A stretch of 21,681 bases of DNA, from the NCBI GenBank assembly GCA_900552775.1, contig USAP01000007.1, positions 1 to 21,681 on the forward strand, written 5' to 3'. Made by a program: the position numbers and the translations under genes. This DNA comes from an uncultured Eubacteriales bacterium. GTDB lineage: Bacteria > Bacillota > Clostridia > UMGS1883 > UMGS1540. This document shows, piece after piece, positions 1 through 9,900 of this stretch; positions within the stretch are counted from its first letter, which is position 1; the number at the start of each line of letters is the position of its first letter. The notes under the pieces are model-generated. The model was given only the letters and a program-made list of their open reading frames with translations, had not been told where the DNA came from and made no database searches.

Positions 1-5
1 TAGTA

Positions 6-33
6 TTGGCTTAAATTAAACTTAAACTATATT
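6..33 (+). promoter_or_regulatory. Candidate sigma-A promoter of the polysaccharide operon
   Basis: TTGGCT at 6-11 and TATATT at 28-33, spaced by 16 bp, resemble -35 and -10 boxes (4/6 and 5/6 matches to consensus). The spacer carries three tandem TTAAA(C) units. The predicted start near 40 gives a leader of about 100 nt before the first gene, in which I see no riboswitch or strong hairpin. A weaker alternative is TTGTGT at 32-37 with AATTAT at 55-60. The region is AT-rich, so chance matches are likely. Confidence 0.35.
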
Positions 34-141
34 GTGTGAAGTATTTTTTTGATTAATTATTTTACAGATTGAATTAATGAGAAAATATGTAATCAATTGG
101 TGAATTTTTTGCCGAATTCAGACGGCAGAACGGAGAGAAAA

Positions 142-2565
142 ATGAAAATAGGTTCGATTTTTGACAGTGAGAGACAATTAAAAACACGTTATTCGTACAA
201 GAAACGCGGTATGGATGAATTATTCTTGCCGGATATGGTTTGTGAACCGTCGGATTGCGGGTATTACACAAATGAATTCGGAAACTTGTTTTTCGGTAAG
301 GAAGTTGCGTGGTACGGTGCAAATTTGCTTGACGGCGGCATTGATATACATATAGATATGTTCGGAAGATGTTATGCCGATCACGCAGATTTTGCATTTG
401 GGCACGATACCGGTATGCAGAGCATAGAAATTATTACCAAGGAAAACGGGAAAGAAAAAATAATAGGCGTATGCATGCCGCAGAGCGGAAAAAACATAAC
501 CGATTCCGAAGTGACAATTCCGATAGGTGCGTATTGTGACAATTTGATTATCAGAATAAACGGAGCATGTTTTAACGTTTCACTGCAGAAAATTGATATT
601 TTCGGGGCGTGGGATTTGGAGGACAGCATTTATCCTTTGGCGGAAAAAGCGGATTTCACGGGAGAGAAGTTTATAATTGATGACAGCGTTTCTGTATCCG
701 CAAACGGAGAAGATGCGAAAAGCGCAGTTCTGTACTTTAAGGATAAGTTCGCAGAAAAATATGGAAAAAACATAAATGCGGGCAGCGGAAAAAGAAGCAT
801 AGAGTTTGTTTGGGAGAACAGAGAAGATGACAGATTTAAAATTTGCTGTGCAAACGATTCTTGTATTATAAAAGGCGGCAAACGAGGATTGCTTTATGCG
901 GCGGACGCGCTTATGCAGCTGACGGACGGCAAGACAATTAAAGGCTGTATAATAGAAGACACTCCGTTTATGAATTTTCGCGGAGTACATCTGGCGCTTC
1001 CGGAACGCGATCAGATTGAGTTTTTGCACCGCATGGTAAAATACGTTTTTGTGCCGATGAGATACAACGCCGTTATTTTACAGATTGCCGGAGCAATGAG
1101 ATATGACGCTTTTCCCGAAATCAATGAAATGTGGGCTAAAGCGTGTGAAAATTACGAAAAAGGCGAGTGGCCGCTTCCTGCTCACTACGGCTTTGTGGGA
1201 CGTGATATACTCGAAAAGAGCGAAGTTGCGGATTTGTGTGCATTTTTCAGAAAATACGGCATGGAGGTTATTCCGGAGGTTCAGTCATGGAGTCACTGCC
1301 AGTACATTACAACCGCGTATCCGGAGCTTGCGGAAGAGGAGAGCGGCGAAAAAATCGAGAAAAACATGTTTGTTGCAGATGATAGACCGGAAACATTTTA
1401 CAAACACTCAATGTGTCCGCTTCATCCGCGCTACTATGATGTGATTTTCAAAATTACCGAAGAAGTTTTGGAAGTAGTAAAACCCGAGCGGTTTGTACAT
1501 ATGGGGCATGATGAAATTTATCAGGTCGGAATCTGCGAAAAATGCAAGCAGCATGACGGCGGCGAGCTTTATGCAAATGAGGTTACAAAGCTTAACGATT
1601 TTGTCAGAAGCCACGGCTTGACAATGATGCTCTGGGCAGATATGGTACAGGAAAAACACTATTCAACATATACGGCAGTAAACAAAATACCCAAAAACAT
1701 TATTATGCTGGACTTTACATGGTATTTTCATTTTGACGGAGACATTGAGGACAACCTGCTTTCCCACGGGTTCGAGGTTATCTTGGGAAATATGTATTCA
1801 TCGCATTTTCCAAGATACGAACGCCGCTCAAAGAAAAAGGGAATAATCGGCGCAGAGGTATCAACATGGGTTGCGTGTACGGAAAAAACATATTCGTTTA
1901 AAGGAAAGATGTATGATTTTGTTTATTCCGCAAACTGTCTTTGGAACAAAAACTATGACAGCTCCATGAGACTTACATATGACGAGATTATAAGAAGTAT
2001 TCTCTTTGATATAAGAAAGAAAATAGGCAATATTAATTTGACCGGAGAAGAGAAAACAATTTCTTTTAAATCCGATAAAAATAATATTCCGAATGCTTTG
2101 CAAGGCGCAATCCCGTATGAAGGCGCGGCGGTGTGCTCCAAGGACCACGATGAAATCGAAATCGAAGTGAACGGATACGCTGATTTGTTTACGGCGGTAC
2201 ACACGACGGACAAAAGCGGCGGCAGAGAACTTTGGAAGGACGCTGTAAAGATAGGAGAATACATAATAGAATATGAAGACGGAACAAAAGAAAGCGAAGA
2301 CATTCGCTATGGCGACAATATTTATAAGTTTTCGTCGAGATTCGGAATGCCGCTGGAGTCTCCGGTGTTTCGCCATGAGGGATATGTAGCTTCGTATATG
2401 TCAAAACCGGAATCGTATAAAGATATTTACGGAAATGACTGCACGCTTTTGAAATGCTTTATTAAAAATCCTCATAAAGATAAAAAAATCAAATTACTCA
2501 AAGTTAAGGCTTCGGGCAACACGGACGCCGAAATAATACTGTTTGATGTAAAGAAAATAGGTTGA
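142..2565 (+). CDS. GH20-family beta-N-acetylhexosaminidase-like enzyme, cytoplasmic
   Basis: This 807-residue protein probably removes terminal beta-linked N-acetylhexosamine from oligosaccharides. The ATG at 142 is chosen because GGAGAG lies just upstream; an in-frame TTG at 97 has no such site. No signal peptide is visible, so it should act in the cytoplasm. Residues about 40-170 look like a beta-sandwich, about 173-272 like the GH20b alpha/beta domain, and about 276-623 like the GH20 TIM barrel, followed by a beta-rich tail to 807. Family hallmarks are R280 in FRGVHL, the acid/base pair D457-E458 in HMGHDEIY, W498 in MMLWADM and W576 in GAEVSTW. The motif is GHDE where classical members have GGDE. 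It is the first gene of the operon, 22 bp before the next. Substrate is not predictable; an O-GlcNAcase-like or other GH20 subgroup is possible. Confidence 0.8.
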   Translation: MKIGSIFDSERQLKTRYSYKKRGMDELFLPDMVCEPSDCGYYTNEFGNLFFGKEVAWYGANLLDGGIDIHIDMFGRCYADHADFAFGHDTGMQSIEIITKENGKEKIIGVCMPQSGKNITDSEVTIPIGAYCDNLIIRINGACFNVSLQKIDIFGAWDLEDSIYPLAEKADFTGEKFIIDDSVSVSANGEDAKSAVLYFKDKFAEKYGKNINAGSGKRSIEFVWENREDDRFKICCANDSCIIKGGKRGLLYAADALMQLTDGKTIKGCIIEDTPFMNFRGVHLALPERDQIEFLHRMVKYVFVPMRYNAVILQIAGAMRYDAFPEINEMWAKACENYEKGEWPLPAHYGFVGRDILEKSEVADLCAFFRKYGMEVIPEVQSWSHCQYITTAYPELAEEESGEKIEKNMFVADDRPETFYKHSMCPLHPRYYDVIFKITEEVLEVVKPERFVHMGHDEIYQVGICEKCKQHDGGELYANEVTKLNDFVRSHGLTMMLWADMVQEKHYSTYTAVNKIPKNIIMLDFTWYFHFDGDIEDNLLSHGFEVILGNMYSSHFPRYERRSKKKGIIGAEVSTWVACTEKTYSFKGKMYDFVYSANCLWNKNYDSSMRLTYDEIIRSILFDIRKKIGNINLTGEEKTISFKSDKNNIPNALQGAIPYEGAAVCSKDHDEIEIEVNGYADLFTAVHTTDKSGGRELWKDAVKIGEYIIEYEDGTKESEDIRYGDNIYKFSSRFGMPLESPVFRHEGYVASYMSKPESYKDIYGNDCTLLKCFIKNPHKDKKIKLLKVKASGNTDAEIILFDVKKIG

Positions 2566-2587
2566 AAAGTAATTAAGGAGTGATTTT

Positions 2588-4261
2588 ATGAAGAAGAAAA
2601 TGTTGGTTTTGTTTTTGTCGCTGTGCATGGTGCTCGGATGCATGTGCACTGCGGCGGCGGAACCTGTTACGGCTTCCGTGTCGTACGATTCGGCAAACAG
2701 TGAAATAACGGTTACGGGTACGGCATACGGTCCGACATCGGTAACCGTTGCAAAAGAAGGGCTTTTGCCGGAGAATATGAGCGACAGCACCCGTGCGCTG
2801 ATATTTAAGCAGATTGAAGTCCGAGGCAGCTATTCGTGTGTTCTCGGAATGCCCGATAATGCGGAAGGCGGCAAATACATAGTATATGTTGCATGCGCCG
2901 GTGGAGAAGCAACGGACAGCTTTATGGTTGTGGACTCATCATCCGCAGCAGATGTGATTCAAAAGCTTAATGCTGCCTCCGGGTCGGAATTTGAAAAGAT
3001 TATTACGGACAATGCGGCGATACTTGGTATTGACATAAGCAATGAGCTTTACATTAAAAACAGTGAAAAAATCATTTCAAGACTCGAAAAAATGATTTTT
3101 GAAGATCCTGATGATTTTTACACAAAATATGCGAAAACTTATGCAATATGCGCTATAGAAAGTGAAGAAAATCCTGAGAATATCGAAAAAATACTTTCAA
3201 AATACGGCAAGCAGCTCGGCATAGACTATGAAAACGATTTTGCAAATGATGCAAGGATGGATTCGAAGATAAAAGCGGATTTGCTCGGTTTACTGCACAA
3301 AACAGACTATGTCTCTTTGATGGACAAAAACAGCAATGTTGATTTTGCAAAGATTTTCAAAGAAAGCAAAGCGGTTGCGGCAGTTGCGGCGGCTGACAGC
3401 TGGGTTGTTTTGAAAAAAACAGTAACGGTTGATTTTGCGGAAGATTTTGCTGATCTTTTAAATGATTCCACATATAAAAAGGTTAAAGATAAAGACAGAA
3501 CTTTCGAAAAACTTGCAGCTATGGACAGAAGCAGTATAGAGAATATAAAGAAAAACTTTCTCGCGGCTGCCAAAGCGGCATATAACGAAGAAAAGAAAAA
3601 CGATTCGTCATCATCGGGCACAGGTTCGTCCGGCAGCTCGGGTTCCGGCTCTGTGACATCTCCGGCGGTTACACCGGAAATGCGTGACGATAAGCCAACG
3701 GCATTGTTTTCCGATGTGACCTCGGAACACTGGGGTTTTGATGCTGTTAATACTTTGGCTTCGGAAAAAATTATTTCTGGTTACGGTGACGGAACGTTTT
3801 TACCGTCAAACAACATAACCCGAGCCGAATTTACAAAGCTTATAGTAGGTATAGAGGAAAAACTTAAAACAAGCAATGAAAATGATGATAAACAATCGGA
3901 AAATTCCGATGTTTCGTTCAGCGATGTAAATGAAAATGACTGGTTCGCTCCGTTTGTTGCAAGCGCGGCAAAAAGCGGCTTTATAAACGGATCCGACGGA
4001 AAGTTCCGTCCGAACGATAATATAACGCGCGAAGATGCAGCCCTTATTATTTACCGCATGCTTACGGCAATCGGTAAAAAACCTTCGGGCTACAAATCTT
4101 TTGCGGACAGAAACGATATATCAGATTATGCCAAAGACGCGGTTTTGGCGCTCGGCGGCGCAAAAATAGTTCAGGGCAGCGGCGAAAATATGTTTTTGCC
4201 CAAGAATAATATAACAAGAGCAGAGGCGGCACAGCTCCTGTACAATGTATTGAACAAATAA
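2588..4261 (+). CDS. Secreted protein with three C-terminal SLH repeats
   Basis: This 557-residue exported protein is likely held on the cell wall by SLH modules, which in the family bind secondary cell-wall polymer. AAGGAG lies 8 nt before the ATG. Residues 1-24 form a signal peptide (KKK, a hydrophobic core, then AAAE). VLGC within it resembles a weak lipobox, so lipidation is an alternative. Residues about 25-115 look like an Ig-like beta domain and about 120-340 are helical and charged. About 340-360 is a Ser/Gly linker, then SLH repeats start near 372, 442 and 503. Each has the FSDV/FADR start and the ITRAE-type signature (ITRAEF, ITREDA, ITRAEA). No catalytic motif is seen, so an anchoring or scaffolding role is an inference from context. 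Confidence 0.85.
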   Translation: MKKKMLVLFLSLCMVLGCMCTAAAEPVTASVSYDSANSEITVTGTAYGPTSVTVAKEGLLPENMSDSTRALIFKQIEVRGSYSCVLGMPDNAEGGKYIVYVACAGGEATDSFMVVDSSSAADVIQKLNAASGSEFEKIITDNAAILGIDISNELYIKNSEKIISRLEKMIFEDPDDFYTKYAKTYAICAIESEENPENIEKILSKYGKQLGIDYENDFANDARMDSKIKADLLGLLHKTDYVSLMDKNSNVDFAKIFKESKAVAAVAAADSWVVLKKTVTVDFAEDFADLLNDSTYKKVKDKDRTFEKLAAMDRSSIENIKKNFLAAAKAAYNEEKKNDSSSSGTGSSGSSGSGSVTSPAVTPEMRDDKPTALFSDVTSEHWGFDAVNTLASEKIISGYGDGTFLPSNNITRAEFTKLIVGIEEKLKTSNENDDKQSENSDVSFSDVNENDWFAPFVASAAKSGFINGSDGKFRPNDNITREDAALIIYRMLTAIGKKPSGYKSFADRNDISDYAKDAVLALGGAKIVQGSGENMFLPKNNITRAEAAQLLYNVLNK

Positions 4262-4277
4262 AGGAGGTATAGAGCGG

Positions 4278-6929
4278 ATGAAAAAAATATGCTCAATTGC
4301 GTTGGCGGTATTTATGATTTTGACATGTATGGTGTCTGTCGGAGCCGCCGATGTTTCAAAAGGCAATAGCGCTGCGGATTTTCTCGTAATGCTCGGCATT
4401 GCGGACATTGAGGCAAACGCAGAGCCCATAACAAGAGCGGCTTTTACCGAAATGCTTGTAAAAGCTATGAACTATGTGCCGGATACATATAAAAACGGTC
4501 TATTTACAGATGTAACGGCTTCTTCAAAATATGCTCCGGCTATCGGAAAAGCAGTTGAAATGGGTATAATAACCGGTAGCGGAAGCGGAAAATTCAATCC
4601 CGATGCACAGATTACAGCTGAAGCGGCTTTAAAAATGACGGTTTCGGCACTGGGATATGAGAGTATGGCGATGGCATACGGCGGATATCCGATAGGATAC
4701 AGAGTTGTTGCAAATGAAATAGGTCTTCTTAAAGGATTCGGAAATCCCGAAAATCTCACGCAAAACGATGCGGCGGTTTTGATTTATAATTTTCTCACAT
4801 CGGATATTTGCAAAGTTAAATCTATAGAAGGCGGCAATTTAACGCAGGAAAGAAATGAGGGCAAAACACCTTTAAGCGAATATTTCGGTCTTACCAAAAC
4901 TGACGGAATTATAAAAGCCGCCGGATTTGTTTCGATGATACCGGACGATGATTGCGATGAAGCCGTAATATCGGTTGGCGGCAGAGATTTTAAAACGGAC
5001 ATAGAAAATGCCGGCAGATTTCTCGGTAAAAGCGCATCGGTTTGGTACGATGACAATACCAACACTGCGCGAGCAGTATTCATAAAAACGGTAAACAAGT
5101 GCGTTACGCTTAACGCCGAAGAAGTTTCGGGCAAAAACGGCAATGATATTGAAGTATATGACAAAAGCAGCGGAAAGCTTACGCTTTATCCGCTCAGCAA
5201 ATCTCTTACATTTGTTAAAAACGGGAGAAACAAAGTGCCTTCTGATGCCGATTTCAGAATTGCAAACGGCAGTTATACTTTAACAGACAATGACAGTGAC
5301 GGAAAATACGATGTTGTTTACGCGCATGCGGCGGAATACATGGTTGTGTCATACGTAAATTCTTCGGACGGACTTGTTTATGACAGCGGCAACAGCGGAA
5401 GGAAACTTGACGTAAGCGGAAAAGACGGAAACCATTCCGAAATCATCATTATAGGTAAAAATGGCGCGGCAGCCGCAGGTGTCGAAGATTTGACAAAGGA
5501 CATGGTTTTGACGGTTTACGCAAGCGAAGACGGAAAATATGTTGAAGCTGTAGGTTCACGTGCGTCAGTAAGCGGCAAGGTGACCGAAACAGGTACGGAC
5601 TTTGTTTTTGTTGACGGTACGGAGTATAAGACAAACAAGCGTTTTTCGGATATGAATTCACTTGTTCCGGGCAGCGAATACACGTTCCTTTTGGCGGATA
5701 ACGGAAGTATTACATCTCTTGCTTCAAACAGCGAAAGCGGAATGAAATACGGGCTGTACCTTGACTATTACAAAAAGGCGGGCGGGATTTCTACTTCGGT
5801 TCAGATATCTCTTCTCGAGGCATCCGGCAAAGTGATTTATCCCGAGCTTGCCGACAAGGTTACATTTGACGGCGTTTATATGAATAAAGACGATTTGAAA
5901 ATTTCGGGAGCGCTTTTAAACGGAAATATCCCCTCGTATCAGGTTATACGCTATTCAACGGACGAAAAAGGCGCGGTAAACAAAATAGACACCGCCGTAA
6001 CGCTGACGGAGGAGCAGTACAAAAATTACGAGCCTCAGGATATGCCGATAGGCGACGATACGTTAAAGCGCATGATATCCCAGAAGAAGGCGTATTGGTA
6101 TTCTACTTACAATATGTTTTCGCCGTTTGTGTCGATAAATGATTCAACGGTAATGTTCGCGGTTCCGACAGCTCTGATGTCGGGCGCGTCAAAGCGTATT
6201 GACGAGAAGGATTTTTCGGTGATTTCAAAGAGCGATTTAAAGGGCTACGGCTCCATGACAATAGACGCTTACGATACAAACAAGCTTTTGCAGCCGGCGG
6301 CAGTGGTTATATACACCGACGATTTCGGAAAAAATGCAAGCGTTCAGGAACAAAGTGCACCGGCAATAGTGGAAAGCATAAGCTCGGGTGTAAATTCCGA
6401 GGGAGAAATAACAAAAATTCTTACATATTATCAGAGCGGAAGATTTTATAAAATGCCGATAGACACAGACCTTGTAAGAAAAACCTCCGCAGATGCGCTT
6501 CCTTCAAGCGGAGACGTAATCAGAATTGCGGCAGCCGGTAATGAAATCACGGCTTTTGCGACAGATATTAAATATAACGCTTCAAACGGCAGTCTGTCGT
6601 TTACAGGCGATACGCTCAGCGACGGGCAGGTTGACGACTCGTATTATCTTGGTAAATGCCATGCTCACAGCGGCTCGGCGATGACATTAAAGCTCGGGAA
6701 GGCAGCAGGCTACAACAGCTCAAACAGCGACCCGATAATAAGCAAATATGCGGCGTTCACATTTTATGCGGGATATAAAACCGCCGTATACGATACGAAA
6801 ACCAATACCGTAAAGCCCGGAAAGCTTGATATGCTGGCAGACGCGATGTCCGTTGGAGACGACGCTGCGTCAAAGGTTGCGATAAAGTGTTATTCGCACG
6901 GTATTCAGTATTTGTTTATTTATGAGTAA
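4278..6929 (+). CDS. Secreted protein with N-terminal SLH-like repeats and a long beta-rich region
   Basis: This 883-residue exported protein starts at an ATG with AAAGGAGGT 8 nt upstream, 16 bp after the preceding gene. Residues 1-24 are a signal peptide ending VGAADV. SLH-like repeats cover about 28-173: the first contains PITRAAF, the second runs from LFTDV at about 75 to the ITAEAA segment, the third ends in the LTQNDA segment. Only the first keeps the TRA signature, so wall binding may be weak or altered. The remaining 700 residues are beta-rich with many D/G/N turns and no enzyme motif I recognise. It may be a surface scaffold or glycan-binding partner for the lyase encoded 12 bp downstream; that role is inference. 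Confidence 0.75.
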   Translation: MKKICSIALAVFMILTCMVSVGAADVSKGNSAADFLVMLGIADIEANAEPITRAAFTEMLVKAMNYVPDTYKNGLFTDVTASSKYAPAIGKAVEMGIITGSGSGKFNPDAQITAEAALKMTVSALGYESMAMAYGGYPIGYRVVANEIGLLKGFGNPENLTQNDAAVLIYNFLTSDICKVKSIEGGNLTQERNEGKTPLSEYFGLTKTDGIIKAAGFVSMIPDDDCDEAVISVGGRDFKTDIENAGRFLGKSASVWYDDNTNTARAVFIKTVNKCVTLNAEEVSGKNGNDIEVYDKSSGKLTLYPLSKSLTFVKNGRNKVPSDADFRIANGSYTLTDNDSDGKYDVVYAHAAEYMVVSYVNSSDGLVYDSGNSGRKLDVSGKDGNHSEIIIIGKNGAAAAGVEDLTKDMVLTVYASEDGKYVEAVGSRASVSGKVTETGTDFVFVDGTEYKTNKRFSDMNSLVPGSEYTFLLADNGSITSLASNSESGMKYGLYLDYYKKAGGISTSVQISLLEASGKVIYPELADKVTFDGVYMNKDDLKISGALLNGNIPSYQVIRYSTDEKGAVNKIDTAVTLTEEQYKNYEPQDMPIGDDTLKRMISQKKAYWYSTYNMFSPFVSINDSTVMFAVPTALMSGASKRIDEKDFSVISKSDLKGYGSMTIDAYDTNKLLQPAAVVIYTDDFGKNASVQEQSAPAIVESISSGVNSEGEITKILTYYQSGRFYKMPIDTDLVRKTSADALPSSGDVIRIAAAGNEITAFATDIKYNASNGSLSFTGDTLSDGQVDDSYYLGKCHAHSGSAMTLKLGKAAGYNSSNSDPIISKYAAFTFYAGYKTAVYDTKTNTVKPGKLDMLADAMSVGDDAASKVAIKCYSHGIQYLFIYE

Positions 6930-6941
6930 GGAGGTGCGCTG

Positions 6942-9900
6942 ATGTTTAAAAAATACATATCACTTTTGCTGTCGGCTTTGATTTTGTTTTCCGCTTTGCC
7001 GGCGATTGCCGCTCAAGGTGGTGAAACGCTTTTCTTTGAAGGCTTTTCGGCATACGGCGAAAATCAGACGGATATAAAGACGCTTGAGGTAAGAACGGGA
7101 ATTGACAGCAGGGTTATAAAAGACGGGAAGGACAAGGTGTTTTTTTCCCGTGCATTCGGTGAAAATGCGGATTTCAGAGTGAGCATACCCTCAAGCAGTG
7201 CGGAAAAAACCGTTATGAGCGCAAGGCTTAAGATGACGGGCGCCCTGACAAGCGGCAAGCTTTTTGCGGCGGAAAGCGGAAACGCAAAAGCTACGTTTAT
7301 TTCGATTTTCGAAGACGGCACACTGCGTCTTTATGACGGTAAGATAATAGGCGGAATGCCCAAAAACGAATACAGGACAATTTCCGTGGAGACAAACTGG
7401 AAAAAGAAGGTTTTCAGCGTTTACATAGACGATAAATGCAAGGCGCGTGATTGGCCGCTGCCGAATACGGATATGAAAAAACAGCCTGAAAAACTTGAAT
7501 TTCAGCTCGATTACAACGATTCGGAGGAAAGCGACATTTATGTGGACTATCTGTGGGTTTACGAGGGAGACGAGCTCCCCGGCAAAAAAGCAATGCCGAG
7601 CGAGAAAACCTCGGATGAGATTTTTGAATTTACTCCCACCGAAAGCTCCGAGGTTACAGTCAATGTAATAGAGGACGTTGAATTTAACGGCGGAAGCGCG
7701 GCGGGCGTTTCGATAACGTATTTTGGCGGCGTTATGACGGCAAAGATTGACGAGGATGACAAAACCGGGTATATGTATATGTTCTCGGACGAAAAAACAG
7801 GCTCAAAATCGTTTTTCGATGTTGTCAACAATTCGCTTGCGAACGCGGGCAGATATGTTGTCGATGTGCGCCTGAAAGTAAACGAGCTTACAGATGGCTC
7901 AAAAATACAGCTGCTTGACGCGAAAAACCCCGACGCTAAATGGAGATTCGGCTATGAGATTCTGCCGTCGGGAGATTTTAATCTGCGTGATGTCAAAAAG
8001 CTCGGAAGCATAAAATTCGGCGTATGGAACAGGATCTCGGTGGTTTATAATATTTATTCCGCCTCGGCTGACGTTTATTTAAACGGAGAGCTTCTCGCAA
8101 GTCACAGCGTGCCGGGAGACTTTTTCCCGACAGTCATGAGAATCGACGCCATCAGCGACGAGGGAGCAACGCTTGAAGCGATGGTTGACTATATCAGAAT
8201 TTATACGGGAAAAACCTTGCAGGGCGATGAAATGTTTATAAAGGGAGAGGAGCCCGGAACGGAAGGCGGAAAAGCGGTTTCCGTTATGGACCCTGCCGAC
8301 AAGCTTGCGGACGCGCTTAAAAACAAGGTTGTTTTCATGACAAACAACAATACAATGTATATAGACGGCAAAAAGCAGTCCTATGCAAACGACAGCTTCA
8401 AGCCGTATATAATAAACGGCACGCTGATGATGCCGAGAAATATGTTTTCGCTTTTCAGCTTTGAAGAGGTTAAGTTTGACGAGGCAAGCGGCAGCATAGA
8501 AATAGGCGACAGAGCAAAGCTTAAAACAGGAGAGGCAAGCTACACACTCGGCGGCGTACAGAAAACGCTCAATGCCGCACCTGTCTTTGAAAACGGAATT
8601 TTGTATTTTCCGCTCAGAGGTGTTGCAGAGCAGATTCTCGGCAAAAAGGTTGATTGGGACAACAGAGGCTTTGTCGTGATTTCCGACACGGGAATCGAAA
8701 CGAGAAAAGATTATCTTTATCTTAATAACGTAAAGCAGTGGTCTCCTATCGACCTGATATACAGATATATGCAGTTTGACAATCCGAGCGGAGCGGAAAT
8801 GGTTAAAGCGGTCAAGGAGCATTTCCCGAACAAGTCTCACCCGAGAGTTTATTTCACCAACGAGGATGTTGACTACATATTGGATAAGGTTGACGGAAGC
8901 AATGAGTGGAAACGTGCCTATACCTCTCTTATTGCAAGCGCCGACAACTATTTGGGCAGAAACTTTGATTCATGGTATACCGCAGCCGATGCAAACAAGC
9001 AGACCGCGGCGACAAGCTATTTTCAGCCGTCTGTATTGGCGCTGGCAACGGCATATCTTTTAACGGGCGATGACAAATATGCCGCAAAGGGCGTTGAAAT
9101 CATGAAGGGATTTGCCTCATGGGGCTCATTGGGCTATCAGACCTCAAACCTCACAACGGGGCATTGGGCAATGGCAATGGGAGTGGGCTTTGACAGCTTC
9201 TATAACTACATGATGTCCTCGGAGCAGGGCAAAGCCGACCTGAAATATATAAAAGAATCGATTCTGCGCATGGCATATGCCGATCACAAGCAGGCATATG
9301 CCGGCAACGGCGGTCCGAGATGGATAACGCTTCATGATAACTTTACGGGCGTTATAGGCGGCGGAATGATGGCGCTTATACTTGCTGTGTGCGACGAAGA
9401 GGATATGCAGGCCGATTCCGAATATCTTGCGGAAAACATTTTAAAATCCCTTTACACCTCCGCGGAGCTTTATTTCCCGACGGGCGGATACTTTGAGGGC
9501 GTTCCGTATTCGGATTATATGCTAGGCAACCTGCTCATAGCGCTTGAAGGGATGTTTAAATGCTGCGGAACGGATTACGGAATAGGCAGCGCGCCGGGTT
9601 TTACAAAGGCAGGAAACTTCTTTACCTATATGCAGACGTCAAAGGGCTGCTTTAACTTCCATGACGCTGCCAAGACTTATAAGGCAAATCCTGTCCGTGA
9701 GTTTTTGGGTTACAGATATAACGACCCCGTGCAGGCACAGATGGGCAGACGTCACCGTCAGCTTGCGCAGCAGGGCTATGATTTGAGAACGCTGTATTTT
9801 TACGATAAGGGCATAACGGACAGAGGACTTGAAAATGTGGATTTGTCGGCACAGCCCCTTGATGTATATTATGAAGGCGCCGAGGCGGGAAGCTTCAGAG

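Noticed and set aside
1861..2376. 171-codon minus-strand frame inside the GH20-like gene
   Set aside because: It shadows a gene with strong family motifs and has no plausible start signal or recognisable product.
8079..8840. Long open frame of 253 codons on the minus strand within the first lyase gene
   Set aside because: It is fully antisense to a clear lyase gene, its product is rich in Cys, His and Arg with no domain pattern, and no ribosome site or promoter was seen.
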